DNA of 64,000 nt, from positions 18,241-82,240 of the forward strand of contig JAZKDP010000005.1 in NCBI GenBank assembly GCA_040387515.1. The letters run 5' to 3'. The notes beneath the pieces are model-generated. The model made no database searches and was not told the origin of the DNA. It saw only the letters and a program-made list of their open reading frames with translations. Shown here piece after piece: positions 44,053 to 52,133 of the stretch (positions are counted from its first letter, which is position 1; every line of letters begins with the position of its first letter). The position numbers were made by a program, and so were the translations under genes. The DNA is from Methylotenera_A sp040387515 (GTDB lineage Bacteria > Pseudomonadota > Gammaproteobacteria > Burkholderiales > Methylophilaceae).

Positions 44053-44655
44053 ATGAAACAACTTCTACTCGACATTAAGCCTGCCGCGCCACCCACTTTG
44101 CAAAACTTTGTGGTGGGACGCAATGCAGAAGCACTTGCCAGTTTAACAATGGCAGTTAATGGCAACACACCACAATTTATTTATTTGTGGGGCGAATCTG
44201 GGTCAGGTAAGAGCCATTTGCTACAAGCATGCAATGCAATAGGCGCAAGCGTGGCAGACAACGTGCAATTGCTGGATAGCGATGCGCAAATTGATTTATT
44301 TAACAGATACAATCAACATAAAGAAGCAGGGGAATTTATCATTACCGCAGGGCTGCACGCGCCTACACAAATGGGTTTACGTGCCGATTTAGCAACTCGT
44401 TTGGCTTGGGGTTTGGTGTACCAGTTACATCCCCTGAACGATATTGAAAAAGCGACTGCACTTAAACAGCATGCATTTGAACGCGGCATGAAATTGCCTG
44501 ATGAAGTGGTTGATTATTGCTTGCGTTATCTGCGCCGCGATTTGCCTACATTAATGGCAACTTTAGACGCGCTGGACGAATGGTCGCTGACCATGCAAAA
44601 ACCGATTACATTGCCAATGCTGCGCAAATTATTGCAATTGAATTTAGATTTGTGA
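44053..44655 (+). CDS. hda: DnaA regulatory inactivator Hda
   Basis: 200 residues, a short AAA+ protein resembling DnaA domain III but lacking its DNA-binding domain IV. Walker A GESGSGKSHLLQ at about 54-65, and the start MKQLLLDIKPAAPPTLQNFVVGRN fits an N-terminal sliding-clamp contact (QLLLDI). In E. coli Hda with the beta clamp converts DnaA-ATP to DnaA-ADP. It follows the PerM-like gene, the neighbourhood expected in betaproteobacteria. Confidence 0.9.
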   Translation: MKQLLLDIKPAAPPTLQNFVVGRNAEALASLTMAVNGNTPQFIYLWGESGSGKSHLLQACNAIGASVADNVQLLDSDAQIDLFNRYNQHKEAGEFIITAGLHAPTQMGLRADLATRLAWGLVYQLHPLNDIEKATALKQHAFERGMKLPDEVVDYCLRYLRRDLPTLMATLDALDEWSLTMQKPITLPMLRKLLQLNLDL

Positions 44656-44780
44656 GTTTGGATTTACAGGCTTAGATTCAACAGACTTAAATATTAATCA
44701 ATTCCAGAGTCGCAAGTTTTATATATGTAAGCTTTTGATATATAAATTCATCCAATTATTACCTATTAAGATTAAAACTC

Positions 44781-46415
44781 ATGCTAAGAATCACCGAAAT
44801 TAAATTGCCAATCGCCACATCCGCTGAAGAAGGCCATACAGATGCAGAAATCAGAGCGGCTGCGATTAAGAAATTAGCCATTAATGCAGCTGATTTAATC
44901 AGTTATAGCATCTTTAAACGGGGTACTGATGCACGTAAATCCAATGCGATATTGCTGGTTTATTCGCTGGATGTTGTGATTAATGGGGAGGCGAAAGTTT
45001 TAGCCAAGCATTCAAAAGACCCGCATGTAAAGCTAGCACCTGATACTAATTACAAAGCAGTAGGTAGCGCGCCGACTGATGTAAAAACGCGCCCGATTGT
45101 CATTGGCTTTGGTCCAGCAGGTATTTTTGCCGCACTTATTTTAGCGCAAGCAGGCTTTAAACCGATTGTGTTAGAACGCGGTAAGGCTGTGAAAGAAAGA
45201 ACCAAAGACACTTGGGATTTGTGGCGAAAAAGTACGCTAAACCCTGAGTCAAACGTGCAGTTTGGTGAAGGCGGTGCAGGGACTTTCTCAGATGGTAAAT
45301 TGTGGAGCCAGATTAAAGACCCGAAACACTATGGCCGCAAAGTGCTGCAAGAGTTTGTAGCGTCTGGCGCACCAGCAGAGATTTTATATATCAGCCATCC
45401 GCATATTGGCACGTTTCGTTTGGTGAGCATGGTAGAAAATATGCGCAATAACATTATCGCGCTGGGCGGTGAAATTCGTTTCAATTCGCGTGTTGACGAT
45501 ATTGAGATAAAAGACAACGCTGTTCAAGGCGTGGTGCTAGCGAATGGCGAGCATATTGCCAGCAATCACGTTGTGTTGGCCGTTGGCCACAGCGCGCGTG
45601 ACACTTTTGAAATGGTGCATCGAAAAGGTATTTTTGTAGAGGCCAAGCCATTCTCAATCGGTTTTCGCATTGAACATCCACAATCATTAATCGACAAAGC
45701 ACGTTATGGCAGCAGCTATAGTGAAGACTTAATCAGTAAGCTAGGGGCGGCTGAATACAAATTGGTTCATCACGCCAGCAATGGTCGTAGCGTTTATAGT
45801 TTTTGCATGTGCCCTGGCGGTACAGTGGTCGCGGCAACGTCTGAAGAAGGTCACGTGGCCACAAATGGCATGAGTCAATACAGCCGCAATGAGCGCAATG
45901 CCAATTCGGGCATTGTGGTCGGTATCACGCCAGAAGTGGATTTCCCGGAACATCCATTAGCCGGAATAGAGTTACAGCGTAAACTGGAAAGCAATGCGTA
46001 TGTGCTGGGTGGCAGTAATTACGCAGCACCAGCACAATTGATTGGTGACTTTTTAGCCAATAAACCATCTCAACAACTTGGTGAAGTAGCGCCTTCCTAC
46101 ACGCCAGGTGTGCATCTGACTAATTTAGAATCTGCATTGCCGCAATTTGCGATTGATGCAATCCGTGAAGCAATCCCTGCTTTTGCTAAGCAAATTAAAG
46201 GTTATGATATGGCAGAGGGTATTTTGACAGGTGTAGAAACGCGTACTAGCAGCCCAATCCGCATTAAGCGAGATGACGAATCATTGCAAAGCATTAATAC
46301 CAAAGGCTTGTATCCATGTGGCGAAGGGGCAGGTTATGCGGGCGGTATTTTATCTGCTGGCGTTGATGGCATTAAAGTGGCTGAAGCAGTCATACTTAGC
46401 ATCAGCAAACTATAA
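44781..46415 (+). CDS. FAD-dependent dehydrogenase, COG2509 type
   Basis: 544 residues. Dinucleotide-binding motif IGFGPAGIFAALILAQAG at about 108-125, then ERGKAVKERTKDTWDLWRK, FGEGGAGTFSDGKL, and a C-terminal ETRTSSPIRIKRD and LYPCGEGAGYAGGILSAG block that typify an uncharacterised family of large FAD-dependent oxidoreductases (COG2509). The first about 100 residues form a separate alpha/beta segment. Substrate and electron acceptor are unknown. It stands between hda and chaA, all on the plus strand. Confidence 0.88.
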   Translation: MLRITEIKLPIATSAEEGHTDAEIRAAAIKKLAINAADLISYSIFKRGTDARKSNAILLVYSLDVVINGEAKVLAKHSKDPHVKLAPDTNYKAVGSAPTDVKTRPIVIGFGPAGIFAALILAQAGFKPIVLERGKAVKERTKDTWDLWRKSTLNPESNVQFGEGGAGTFSDGKLWSQIKDPKHYGRKVLQEFVASGAPAEILYISHPHIGTFRLVSMVENMRNNIIALGGEIRFNSRVDDIEIKDNAVQGVVLANGEHIASNHVVLAVGHSARDTFEMVHRKGIFVEAKPFSIGFRIEHPQSLIDKARYGSSYSEDLISKLGAAEYKLVHHASNGRSVYSFCMCPGGTVVAATSEEGHVATNGMSQYSRNERNANSGIVVGITPEVDFPEHPLAGIELQRKLESNAYVLGGSNYAAPAQLIGDFLANKPSQQLGEVAPSYTPGVHLTNLESALPQFAIDAIREAIPAFAKQIKGYDMAEGILTGVETRTSSPIRIKRDDESLQSINTKGLYPCGEGAGYAGGILSAGVDGIKVAEAVILSISKL

Positions 46416-46452
46416 ATCGCACCAAAACGAGTAGTAAAAAAAGGTCATCTAT

Positions 46453-47571
46453 ATGAGTAACGGTTCAACAATTTCAACGTCTTCAGTCGTCGCGCCAGTG
46501 CTCGCATTAATTGTATTGGGATTAACTCAATTGCATTTAAATTTAGGCAATATCGAGTCAATCGTCATGGCCATCGCCTTAATTGGCGCGGTATTAGCGG
46601 CAGTCCATCACGCAGAAACGATCGCGCATAAATTAGGTGAGCCATACGGCACATTGTTATTGGCGACTGCGATCACCGTCATCGAAGTTGGGTTGATTCT
46701 ATCGTTAATGTTAACTGGTGGGCCAGAAACGGCGGCATTAGCGCGCGATACCGTATTCGCGGCAGTGATGATTATCATCACTGGTATTGTCGGCATCTGT
46801 TCATTAATCGGTGGCATGTTATACAAAGAGCAAGTATTTAAACTGCATGGCGCAAATGCTGCCCTATCCACTTTGGCAGCGATTGTTGTGTTAACGCTCA
46901 TTTTACCCAATTACACATTAACTACGCGTGGACCAGTTTATAGCGGAAGCCAGTTGGCTTTTATCGCACTGGTTTCGCTGGTTTTGTATGGCACTTTTGT
47001 GTTTGTGCAGGCAATTCGCCACAGAAATTATTTCTTAGATGCAAAAGACAATAACGATGATGAAGAAAACGACTTTGAAGGCAATTTAATTTCTGCTGAC
47101 GAAAATAAAGGTTCTAATCGAGTCACCTACATCAGCGCTGGTATGTTATTGATTTGCTTGGTAGCTGTCGTATTGCTGGCAAAATCGCTTGCGCCAACCA
47201 TTGAAGATTTTGTGAAATTGATTAATGCGCCGCATCAAATGGTGGGCGTAATTATTGCAAGTATCGTTTTATTGCCAGAAGGCTTAGCCGCTGTGCGCGC
47301 CGCGCGTAAAAACATGTTTCAAACCAGCTTGAATTTAGCCTTGGGTTCCGCACTTGCCAGCATCGGCTTGACTATTCCCGCTGTTGCCATTTTATCATTG
47401 GCAACGGGATGGACTCTGTTTCTGGGCATAGATATGAAGTCGACCGTTTTAGTATTATTGGCTTTGTTTGTAAACGCTATTTCACTGGCAACTGGTCGCA
47501 CTAATGTTTTACAAGGCGTGATACTTTTAGTGATATTTGGCGTATATCTGTTTACGACCGCAATTCCATAA
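46453..47571 (+). CDS. chaA: calcium/proton antiporter ChaA-like
   Basis: 372 residues with about eleven membrane helices. The two alpha repeats are ATAITVIEVGLILSLML and VGVIIASIVLLPEGLAAVRAAR, each with the conserved acidic residue. An acidic cytoplasmic loop near residues 196-215 (DAKDNNDDEENDFEGN) separates the halves, as in ChaA-type Ca2+/H+ exchangers. ChaA also carries Na+ and K+ in E. coli. A ribosome site (AAGG) lies upstream of the ATG. Confidence 0.88.
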   Translation: MSNGSTISTSSVVAPVLALIVLGLTQLHLNLGNIESIVMAIALIGAVLAAVHHAETIAHKLGEPYGTLLLATAITVIEVGLILSLMLTGGPETAALARDTVFAAVMIIITGIVGICSLIGGMLYKEQVFKLHGANAALSTLAAIVVLTLILPNYTLTTRGPVYSGSQLAFIALVSLVLYGTFVFVQAIRHRNYFLDAKDNNDDEENDFEGNLISADENKGSNRVTYISAGMLLICLVAVVLLAKSLAPTIEDFVKLINAPHQMVGVIIASIVLLPEGLAAVRAARKNMFQTSLNLALGSALASIGLTIPAVAILSLATGWTLFLGIDMKSTVLVLLALFVNAISLATGRTNVLQGVILLVIFGVYLFTTAIP

Positions 47572-47585
47572 TGCTTGATTAATTT

Positions 47586-47615
47586 GGATAACAGAAATAA
47601 CTATTTCTGTTATCC
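47586..47615. terminator. hairpin at convergent ends of chaA and soxZ
   Basis: GGATAACAGAAATA (47586-47599) and TATTTCTGTTATCC (47602-47615) form a perfect 14-bp inverted repeat that includes the soxZ stop codon. There is no strong T run on either side; a terminator or 3' end stabiliser is inferred from position. Confidence 0.45.
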
Positions 47616-47924
47616 AGCGGTAACTAATACATCACCTTCACCCGTTTTTCCGAGATTATCTACCCAGTTAACCGCGATTTTGTCACCAATTTTCGCGTCT
47701 TTTAGGTAAAAAGTCAGATAGGGATTTTTTGAAATACCCGTTCCCCACTGCATTTCCATCACAGGCTTGTCGTTCAATTTAGCGGTCAACAACTGAATAA
47801 AATGGGCTGGAATCAATTGTCCAAAATCGTCTTTTTTACGACCTGTTTCCATCGGATGATTAATAATCATTTTGACTTCAGTGGTGTCATTCACAAGCTT
47901 GGCGCGTATTTTAATATTGTCCAT
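47610..47924 (-). CDS. soxZ: sulfur carrier-binding protein SoxZ
   Basis: 104 residues, an immunoglobulin-like SoxZ domain: IKIRAKLVNDTTEVKMIINHPMETGRKKD at the N-terminus, SKNPYLTFYLKDAKIGDKIAVNWVDN at the C-terminus. SoxZ pairs with SoxY to carry sulfur intermediates in thiosulfate oxidation. Within the window no soxA, soxX, soxB, soxC or soxD is present. It follows soxY by 12 bases. Confidence 0.92.
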   Translation of the reverse strand: MDNIKIRAKLVNDTTEVKMIINHPMETGRKKDDFGQLIPAHFIQLLTAKLNDKPVMEMQWGTGISKNPYLTFYLKDAKIGDKIAVNWVDNLGKTGEGDVLVTAG

Positions 47925-47936
47925 TTTTCGCCCTTC

Positions 47937-48380
47937 TTAACCGCAACCGTTTTCCAGCACCACTACATTCTTAGCCGCAGTAAAGTACTGATCGCCCGCT
48001 TTAACCACTATTTTTATATCAGAAGTTTCCGCCATTTTGATGCGTGTCACTAATTGCGGTAACGCGCCATTCGTGAACGTAAAATGGCCGATCAGCGTGG
48101 TCGGGTTATGTTCTACAAATATCGCAATCGATTCCGTATTTGGTATGCGACTATTGATTTCCACTTGTACAATCGCGCCGTTTTCTGCGCGATCTGGTGC
48201 AGTGATATCAATATCCTGGCTGGGCATCTCATTCTTAATCGCTAAGTCACTGGCAGCATTGCTAAACTTTGTTGCTTCAAACGCCCGTTTATTCCAAGTG
48301 GCCGCAAGCGCATTAATAGGCGCGATTAATAATGCGGTTACGCCGCCTAAAAAAATACTTAAAAAATGTCTGCGTTGCAT
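47937..48380 (-). CDS. soxY: sulfur carrier protein SoxY
   Basis: 147 residues. The N-terminus MQRRHFLSIFLGGVTALLIA is a twin-arginine signal (RRHFL), as usual for SoxY. The protein ends VLENGCG, where the penultimate Cys is the expected sulfur-binding residue; the usual motif is GGCGG, so one Gly is replaced by Asn and the end is shortened. I took the ATG at 48378-48380; a TTG one codon earlier is unnecessary. The ATG overlaps the upstream stop codon by one base (TGATG), so it is translationally coupled to bepA. Confidence 0.9.
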   Translation of the reverse strand: MQRRHFLSIFLGGVTALLIAPINALAATWNKRAFEATKFSNAASDLAIKNEMPSQDIDITAPDRAENGAIVQVEINSRIPNTESIAIFVEHNPTTLIGHFTFTNGALPQLVTRIKMAETSDIKIVVKAGDQYFTAAKNVVVLENGCG

Positions 48381-49951
48381 CAACCTAACCTATCCAGTGC
48401 CGTTTTTTCATTTGTCTGTAATCGACGTAACTCTCTTAAACGCGCATCTACAATGGAATGCTCATAAAAATTGCCATCTTTGGCTTTGACTGCAAAATCA
48501 AATTGCTCAACCGCTCTACTCAAATTATATTTGCGATAATAAGACTCGCCCTGCGCCTGAAAACGTAATAAATCTTTACCTTTTGCCGCATAAGCTTTTG
48601 CCATCATGTCATAAAAATAAGCATCGGTTGGATACAATGATTGTTTTTCTGCAATCAACTTAAGTGCTTTATCCGGTTGATTGGTTGCCAAATAGTGTTC
48701 AGCATAACCGTATATCAATGAACGATGATTAGGAAATAACGTTAACGCTTTAGCATATTGCGCCGCGGCAGCCTGCGGATTATTTCGCGCAACCTCAATG
48801 CGTGCAGCTAAATTTTCAATAAACGGATGTTTAGCCGCATTAGCTTTTAACCATTGCATTTGTTTAGTTGCGCCGGCTAAATCATTTTTGCGCAGCATTG
48901 CCACAGCCAAACCATAATTCTCGGCCGTTTCATTGGCAAATCTGCGCTCTCTTAAATTATCTTGAAATTGGTCAATTGCTGTTTGCGCCATTCCATTGCC
49001 AGCACGCAATTTCGCTTTAACCAATTGAAAATCTAGGCTATCAGCAACTTGTTTATACGGCATGGTTTCAACGCGATTAGATACGTCTGCAATACGCTCT
49101 GCATTCAGTGGATGTGTCCGCAAAAAGCTAGGCGCTGTGCCCTCTACAAATCGTGTGCTACGCTGCAAAGTAGTAAAAAATGCTGGCATGCCACGTACAT
49201 CAAAACCTGCCGCATCCAGTATCGTCAAACCGACACGATCAGCTTCACGCTCATGTTCACGTGTGTAATCTAATTGCCGCTGCACACCTGCGGCGGTTGA
49301 TGCGGTTAGTGCGCCGCTGGCAAGCTCTGGGTTTGCACGCGCAACCAATAAGGCCAGCGCGATACCGGCGATATTTTTAAAGGTATCGTATTTTTGTGAA
49401 GCCAACATACGCGCCAGATGGCGTTGCGTCACATGACCAATCTCATGCCCTAGCACACTGGCCATTTCCGATTCGCTATTTGAAGCCAAAATTAAACCCG
49501 TATGTACACCAATGACGCCGCCTGGCATTGCAAAGGCATTAATCGAATTATCGCGCACCACAAAAAAATTAAACGTCTGGCGTTTATCTGGGCCACTGTC
49601 AGCCAATCTTTGACCAATCGCCTGCAAATAATCGGCGATTTCTGCATCTTGCAACACATCATCGCTTACCGCTACTTGACGCAATATCTGCTCGGCAATA
49701 CGCTGTTCATCTTGCGGTGTTAATACTGTTTGCGCAATATCGCCCAAATCAGGCAAATTGGTGTCTAAATCTCGGCTGGGTATATTTTTGTTCAGCCCGC
49801 CATCTTCATAAGGCTTGCCAGAAATCGCAGATAACTGGATATTGTCTGCAAATACGGCATTAGCGGCGAACAAACTTACTGTAAAAAGCGCCAATGCAGT
49901 TTTTGTACCAGTGCTTTTTTGTACATTAATTAATGTTAACTTTGATTTCAT
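48380..49951 (-). CDS. bepA: periplasmic M48 metalloprotease with TPR domain (BepA/YfgC type)
   Basis: About 523 residues. A signal peptide (about 1-35 from this start, ending VFA before DNIQ) is followed by the M48 protease domain with VLGHEIGHVTQRH (zinc HExxH) and the third ligand region EREADRVG. The last 200 residues are tetratricopeptide-like helices. BepA-type proteins help assemble or degrade outer-membrane LptD. I took the ATG at 49949-49951; an in-frame ATG at 49985-49987 would lengthen the leader by 12 residues. It is co-translated with soxY and soxZ. Confidence 0.88.
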   Translation of the reverse strand: MKSKLTLINVQKSTGTKTALALFTVSLFAANAVFADNIQLSAISGKPYEDGGLNKNIPSRDLDTNLPDLGDIAQTVLTPQDEQRIAEQILRQVAVSDDVLQDAEIADYLQAIGQRLADSGPDKRQTFNFFVVRDNSINAFAMPGGVIGVHTGLILASNSESEMASVLGHEIGHVTQRHLARMLASQKYDTFKNIAGIALALLVARANPELASGALTASTAAGVQRQLDYTREHEREADRVGLTILDAAGFDVRGMPAFFTTLQRSTRFVEGTAPSFLRTHPLNAERIADVSNRVETMPYKQVADSLDFQLVKAKLRAGNGMAQTAIDQFQDNLRERRFANETAENYGLAVAMLRKNDLAGATKQMQWLKANAAKHPFIENLAARIEVARNNPQAAAAQYAKALTLFPNHRSLIYGYAEHYLATNQPDKALKLIAEKQSLYPTDAYFYDMMAKAYAAKGKDLLRFQAQGESYYRKYNLSRAVEQFDFAVKAKDGNFYEHSIVDARLRELRRLQTNEKTALDRLG

Positions 49952-50032
49952 TATTGTTATGATAATGCCTTTATGGCGCAAGTTCATGCCAAATTGTGAT
50001 TAGATAGAAAATACACGACGAATAGGAAATAC

Positions 50033-50524
50033 ATGGCTAATCCCGACCAACCCCTCACCCACTTTGACAACAGCGGCCAGGCGCATATGGTGGATGTGGG
50101 TGACAAGCCCGCTACTCGCCGCATAGGTATTGCCACAGGCACAATTAGCATGTTGCCTGCCACACTTAAATTGATTCAGCAAGGCGATGCAAAAAAAGGT
50201 GATGTACTCGGCATTGCACGTATTGCGGCCATTCAAGCCAGCAAAAAAACGGCGGATTTAATCCCCTTGTGCCATCCGATTTCACTCACTAAAGTATCTG
50301 TCACGTTTGAAATAAATGAGAATGAATCCAGCATAAACTGCACAGTAAGTTGCGAAACGACAGGCCAAACTGGGGTGGAAATGGAAGCATTAACCGCAGT
50401 CAGTGTCGGCTTGCTCACTATTTACGATATGTGTAAAGCGGTAGACCGCGGCATGACAATCAACGCAATAAAATTACTAGAAAAACATGGTGGAAAATCG
50501 GGTGATTGGCTTGCTAGCATTTAA
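50033..50524 (+). CDS. moaC: cyclic pyranopterin monophosphate synthase MoaC
   Basis: 163 residues, full length for MoaC. Typical blocks are LTHFDNSGQAHMVDVGDKP, IPLCHPISLTKVSVTFE, and ETTGQTGVEMEALTAVSVGLLTIYDMCKAVDRGM. With MoaA it makes cPMP in the first step of molybdenum cofactor synthesis. A clear ribosome site (AGGAAAT) precedes the ATG. It is divergent from bepA; other moa genes are not in the window. Confidence 0.96.
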   Translation: MANPDQPLTHFDNSGQAHMVDVGDKPATRRIGIATGTISMLPATLKLIQQGDAKKGDVLGIARIAAIQASKKTADLIPLCHPISLTKVSVTFEINENESSINCTVSCETTGQTGVEMEALTAVSVGLLTIYDMCKAVDRGMTINAIKLLEKHGGKSGDWLASI

Positions 50525-50576
50525 GCTAGCTTAAATTTAACTGCTAACAAGCCCTTAAAATATTACTTATAAATTA

Positions 50577-51419
50577 TTACTTGCCACCAATCAAGCTTTT
50601 AACCGCGCCGACTAAATCGCCTGGCATGATGACGATTTTACTGTTGTTAGAATCTGAAATTTTTTGCAGTGAAGTAATATAACGGTCACCCAGTAAGAAC
50701 ATCGCTGAAGCGTTATTTTCTTTTACCGCTTCGGTAATGAATTTAATTGATTCCGCTGATGCTTTAGCCGCCACCATTTGCGCCTCGGCATCTTTACGTG
50801 CTGCCTCTAAACGCGCTTCTGCGTTTAAGATTAATGACTGCTTTGCACCTTCTGCTTCGGTGACCACGGCTACGCGCTCACGTTCAGCGGCCGCTTGGCG
50901 TTCCATTGCATCTTGCATGTTAGGTGAAGGCTTAATATCCTGAATTTCAACTGACTTTACGGTTAAACCCCAATCCAAAGCTTCATCCGCAATAGCTAGT
51001 TTAAGCTCTGTTTTAATGCGGTCGCGTGAAGTGAGTGCATGATTTAATTCCATACCGCCAATAATAGAACGCAAATTCGTTTGCACCATATTGCGCATGG
51101 CCTCACGGAAATTTTCAATGCCATACACAGCGCGCTCGATGTTTGAGACTTTAATAAATGCAACCGCGTTGGCTAAAATCACAGCGTTATCTGCGGTAAT
51201 CACTTCTTGCTGCGGAATTTCTAAAATAATATCTTTGGTGGTGACTTTGTAGCTTACTTTAGTAAAAATAGGATTAATCACATGCAAACCAGGTGAAAGC
51301 ACGCCGGCAAATTTACCTAAACGCTCCACTACCCATTCCTCACCTTGTGGCACGATACGTACGCCTTTAAATATCGCAATAGCCACTAAAAATATGAGTA
51401 TTAAACTAACTTCTGTCAT
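50577..51419 (-). CDS. SPFH/band 7 membrane protein (paraslipin, QmcA-like)
   Basis: 280 residues: one N-terminal helix (about 4-18), then an SPFH/band 7 domain (VPQGEEWVVERLGKFAGVLSPGLH through the LKLAIADEALDWGLTVKSVEIQDI region), followed by a coiled-coil rich in Ala, Glu and Arg (DAMERQAAAERERVAV, AEARLEAARKDAEAQ) that drives oligomerisation. QmcA-type members form large membrane-attached rings. It follows the NfeD gene, its usual partner. Confidence 0.92.
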   Translation of the reverse strand: MTEVSLILIFLVAIAIFKGVRIVPQGEEWVVERLGKFAGVLSPGLHVINPIFTKVSYKVTTKDIILEIPQQEVITADNAVILANAVAFIKVSNIERAVYGIENFREAMRNMVQTNLRSIIGGMELNHALTSRDRIKTELKLAIADEALDWGLTVKSVEIQDIKPSPNMQDAMERQAAAERERVAVVTEAEGAKQSLILNAEARLEAARKDAEAQMVAAKASAESIKFITEAVKENNASAMFLLGDRYITSLQKISDSNNSKIVIMPGDLVGAVKSLIGGK

Positions 51420-51488
51420 GTTGTTTTCCTAAAAATGAAATACGATAAATCAAACTTTTAAACCAAAACCTTGTAATAAAACCTTAAA

Positions 51489-51932
51489 TCAAATCTTTAT
51501 AATACGTAGAGCATTGCCTTCAACAGCCACCACTTTGGCTTGACTGCCCACTTCAATTGACTCATTTGCTACAGCCACCCATTCGCGGCTGCCCATCAAA
51601 CCCTGTACAAAACTTATTTTGCCATTCTGGTTAGGATTAACACTTTCAATCACTGTTCCCGTGCGACCAATTTCTTCGCCTTGCGCTTGCCCTACACGAG
51701 AATGCGTTTCAGTTTTTTTGTAATTCAGTCTCCAAATAGCAAGCGCTCCAATGGATAAAGCTGCAAATACAGCAAACTGCACGGCAGGCGGCATATCAGG
51801 AAATATCCATGTTGCAAGTGCAACGCAAAGCGCAGAGATACCAAACCATAATACATAAACGGTACCAACAGAAATCTCAACTGCTAAAAGCAATAAGCCA
51901 ATCGCGCCCCAAATCCACATTGCATCTATCAT
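51489..51932 (-). CDS. NfeD family membrane protein
   Basis: 147 residues from this start: about three membrane helices in the first 90, then an OB-fold NfeD C-terminal domain from about 88 (QGEEIGRTGTVIESVNPNQNGKI through VVAVEGNALRIIKI). Such proteins work with SPFH partners such as the next gene. No convincing ribosome site lies upstream. I chose the ATG at 51930-51932; a TTG at 51963-51965 and an ATG four codons later are the alternatives. Confidence 0.85.
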   Translation of the reverse strand: MIDAMWIWGAIGLLLLAVEISVGTVYVLWFGISALCVALATWIFPDMPPAVQFAVFAALSIGALAIWRLNYKKTETHSRVGQAQGEEIGRTGTVIESVNPNQNGKISFVQGLMGSREWVAVANESIEVGSQAKVVAVEGNALRIIKI

Positions 51933-51992
51933 CTTAAATACGCTCTTAGTGACTATTAATACCAATTATCTTATCATTTTTTGGTTGGGCTT

Positions 51993-52012
51993 TTCGCTAT
52001 TTAAATAGCGAA
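51993..52012. promoter_or_regulatory. 20-bp perfect palindrome between divergent genes
   Basis: TTCGCTATTTAAATAGCGAA (51993-52012) lies between the divergent nfeD and photolyase-like genes, inside a slightly longer imperfect repeat (GCTTTT ... TTAAAAAGC). A regulator-binding site fits the position; a hairpin is equally possible. Confidence 0.4.
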
Positions 52013-52133
52013 TTAAAAAGCATGCTGACCATAAGAAATCAGCAGGAATTAATCATGAAAAAACGCCCAACAAAGTGTACACTAATAAAATCAGGGCATT
52101 CACAATAAGAACTATTTTGCAAAAAACACTCTA

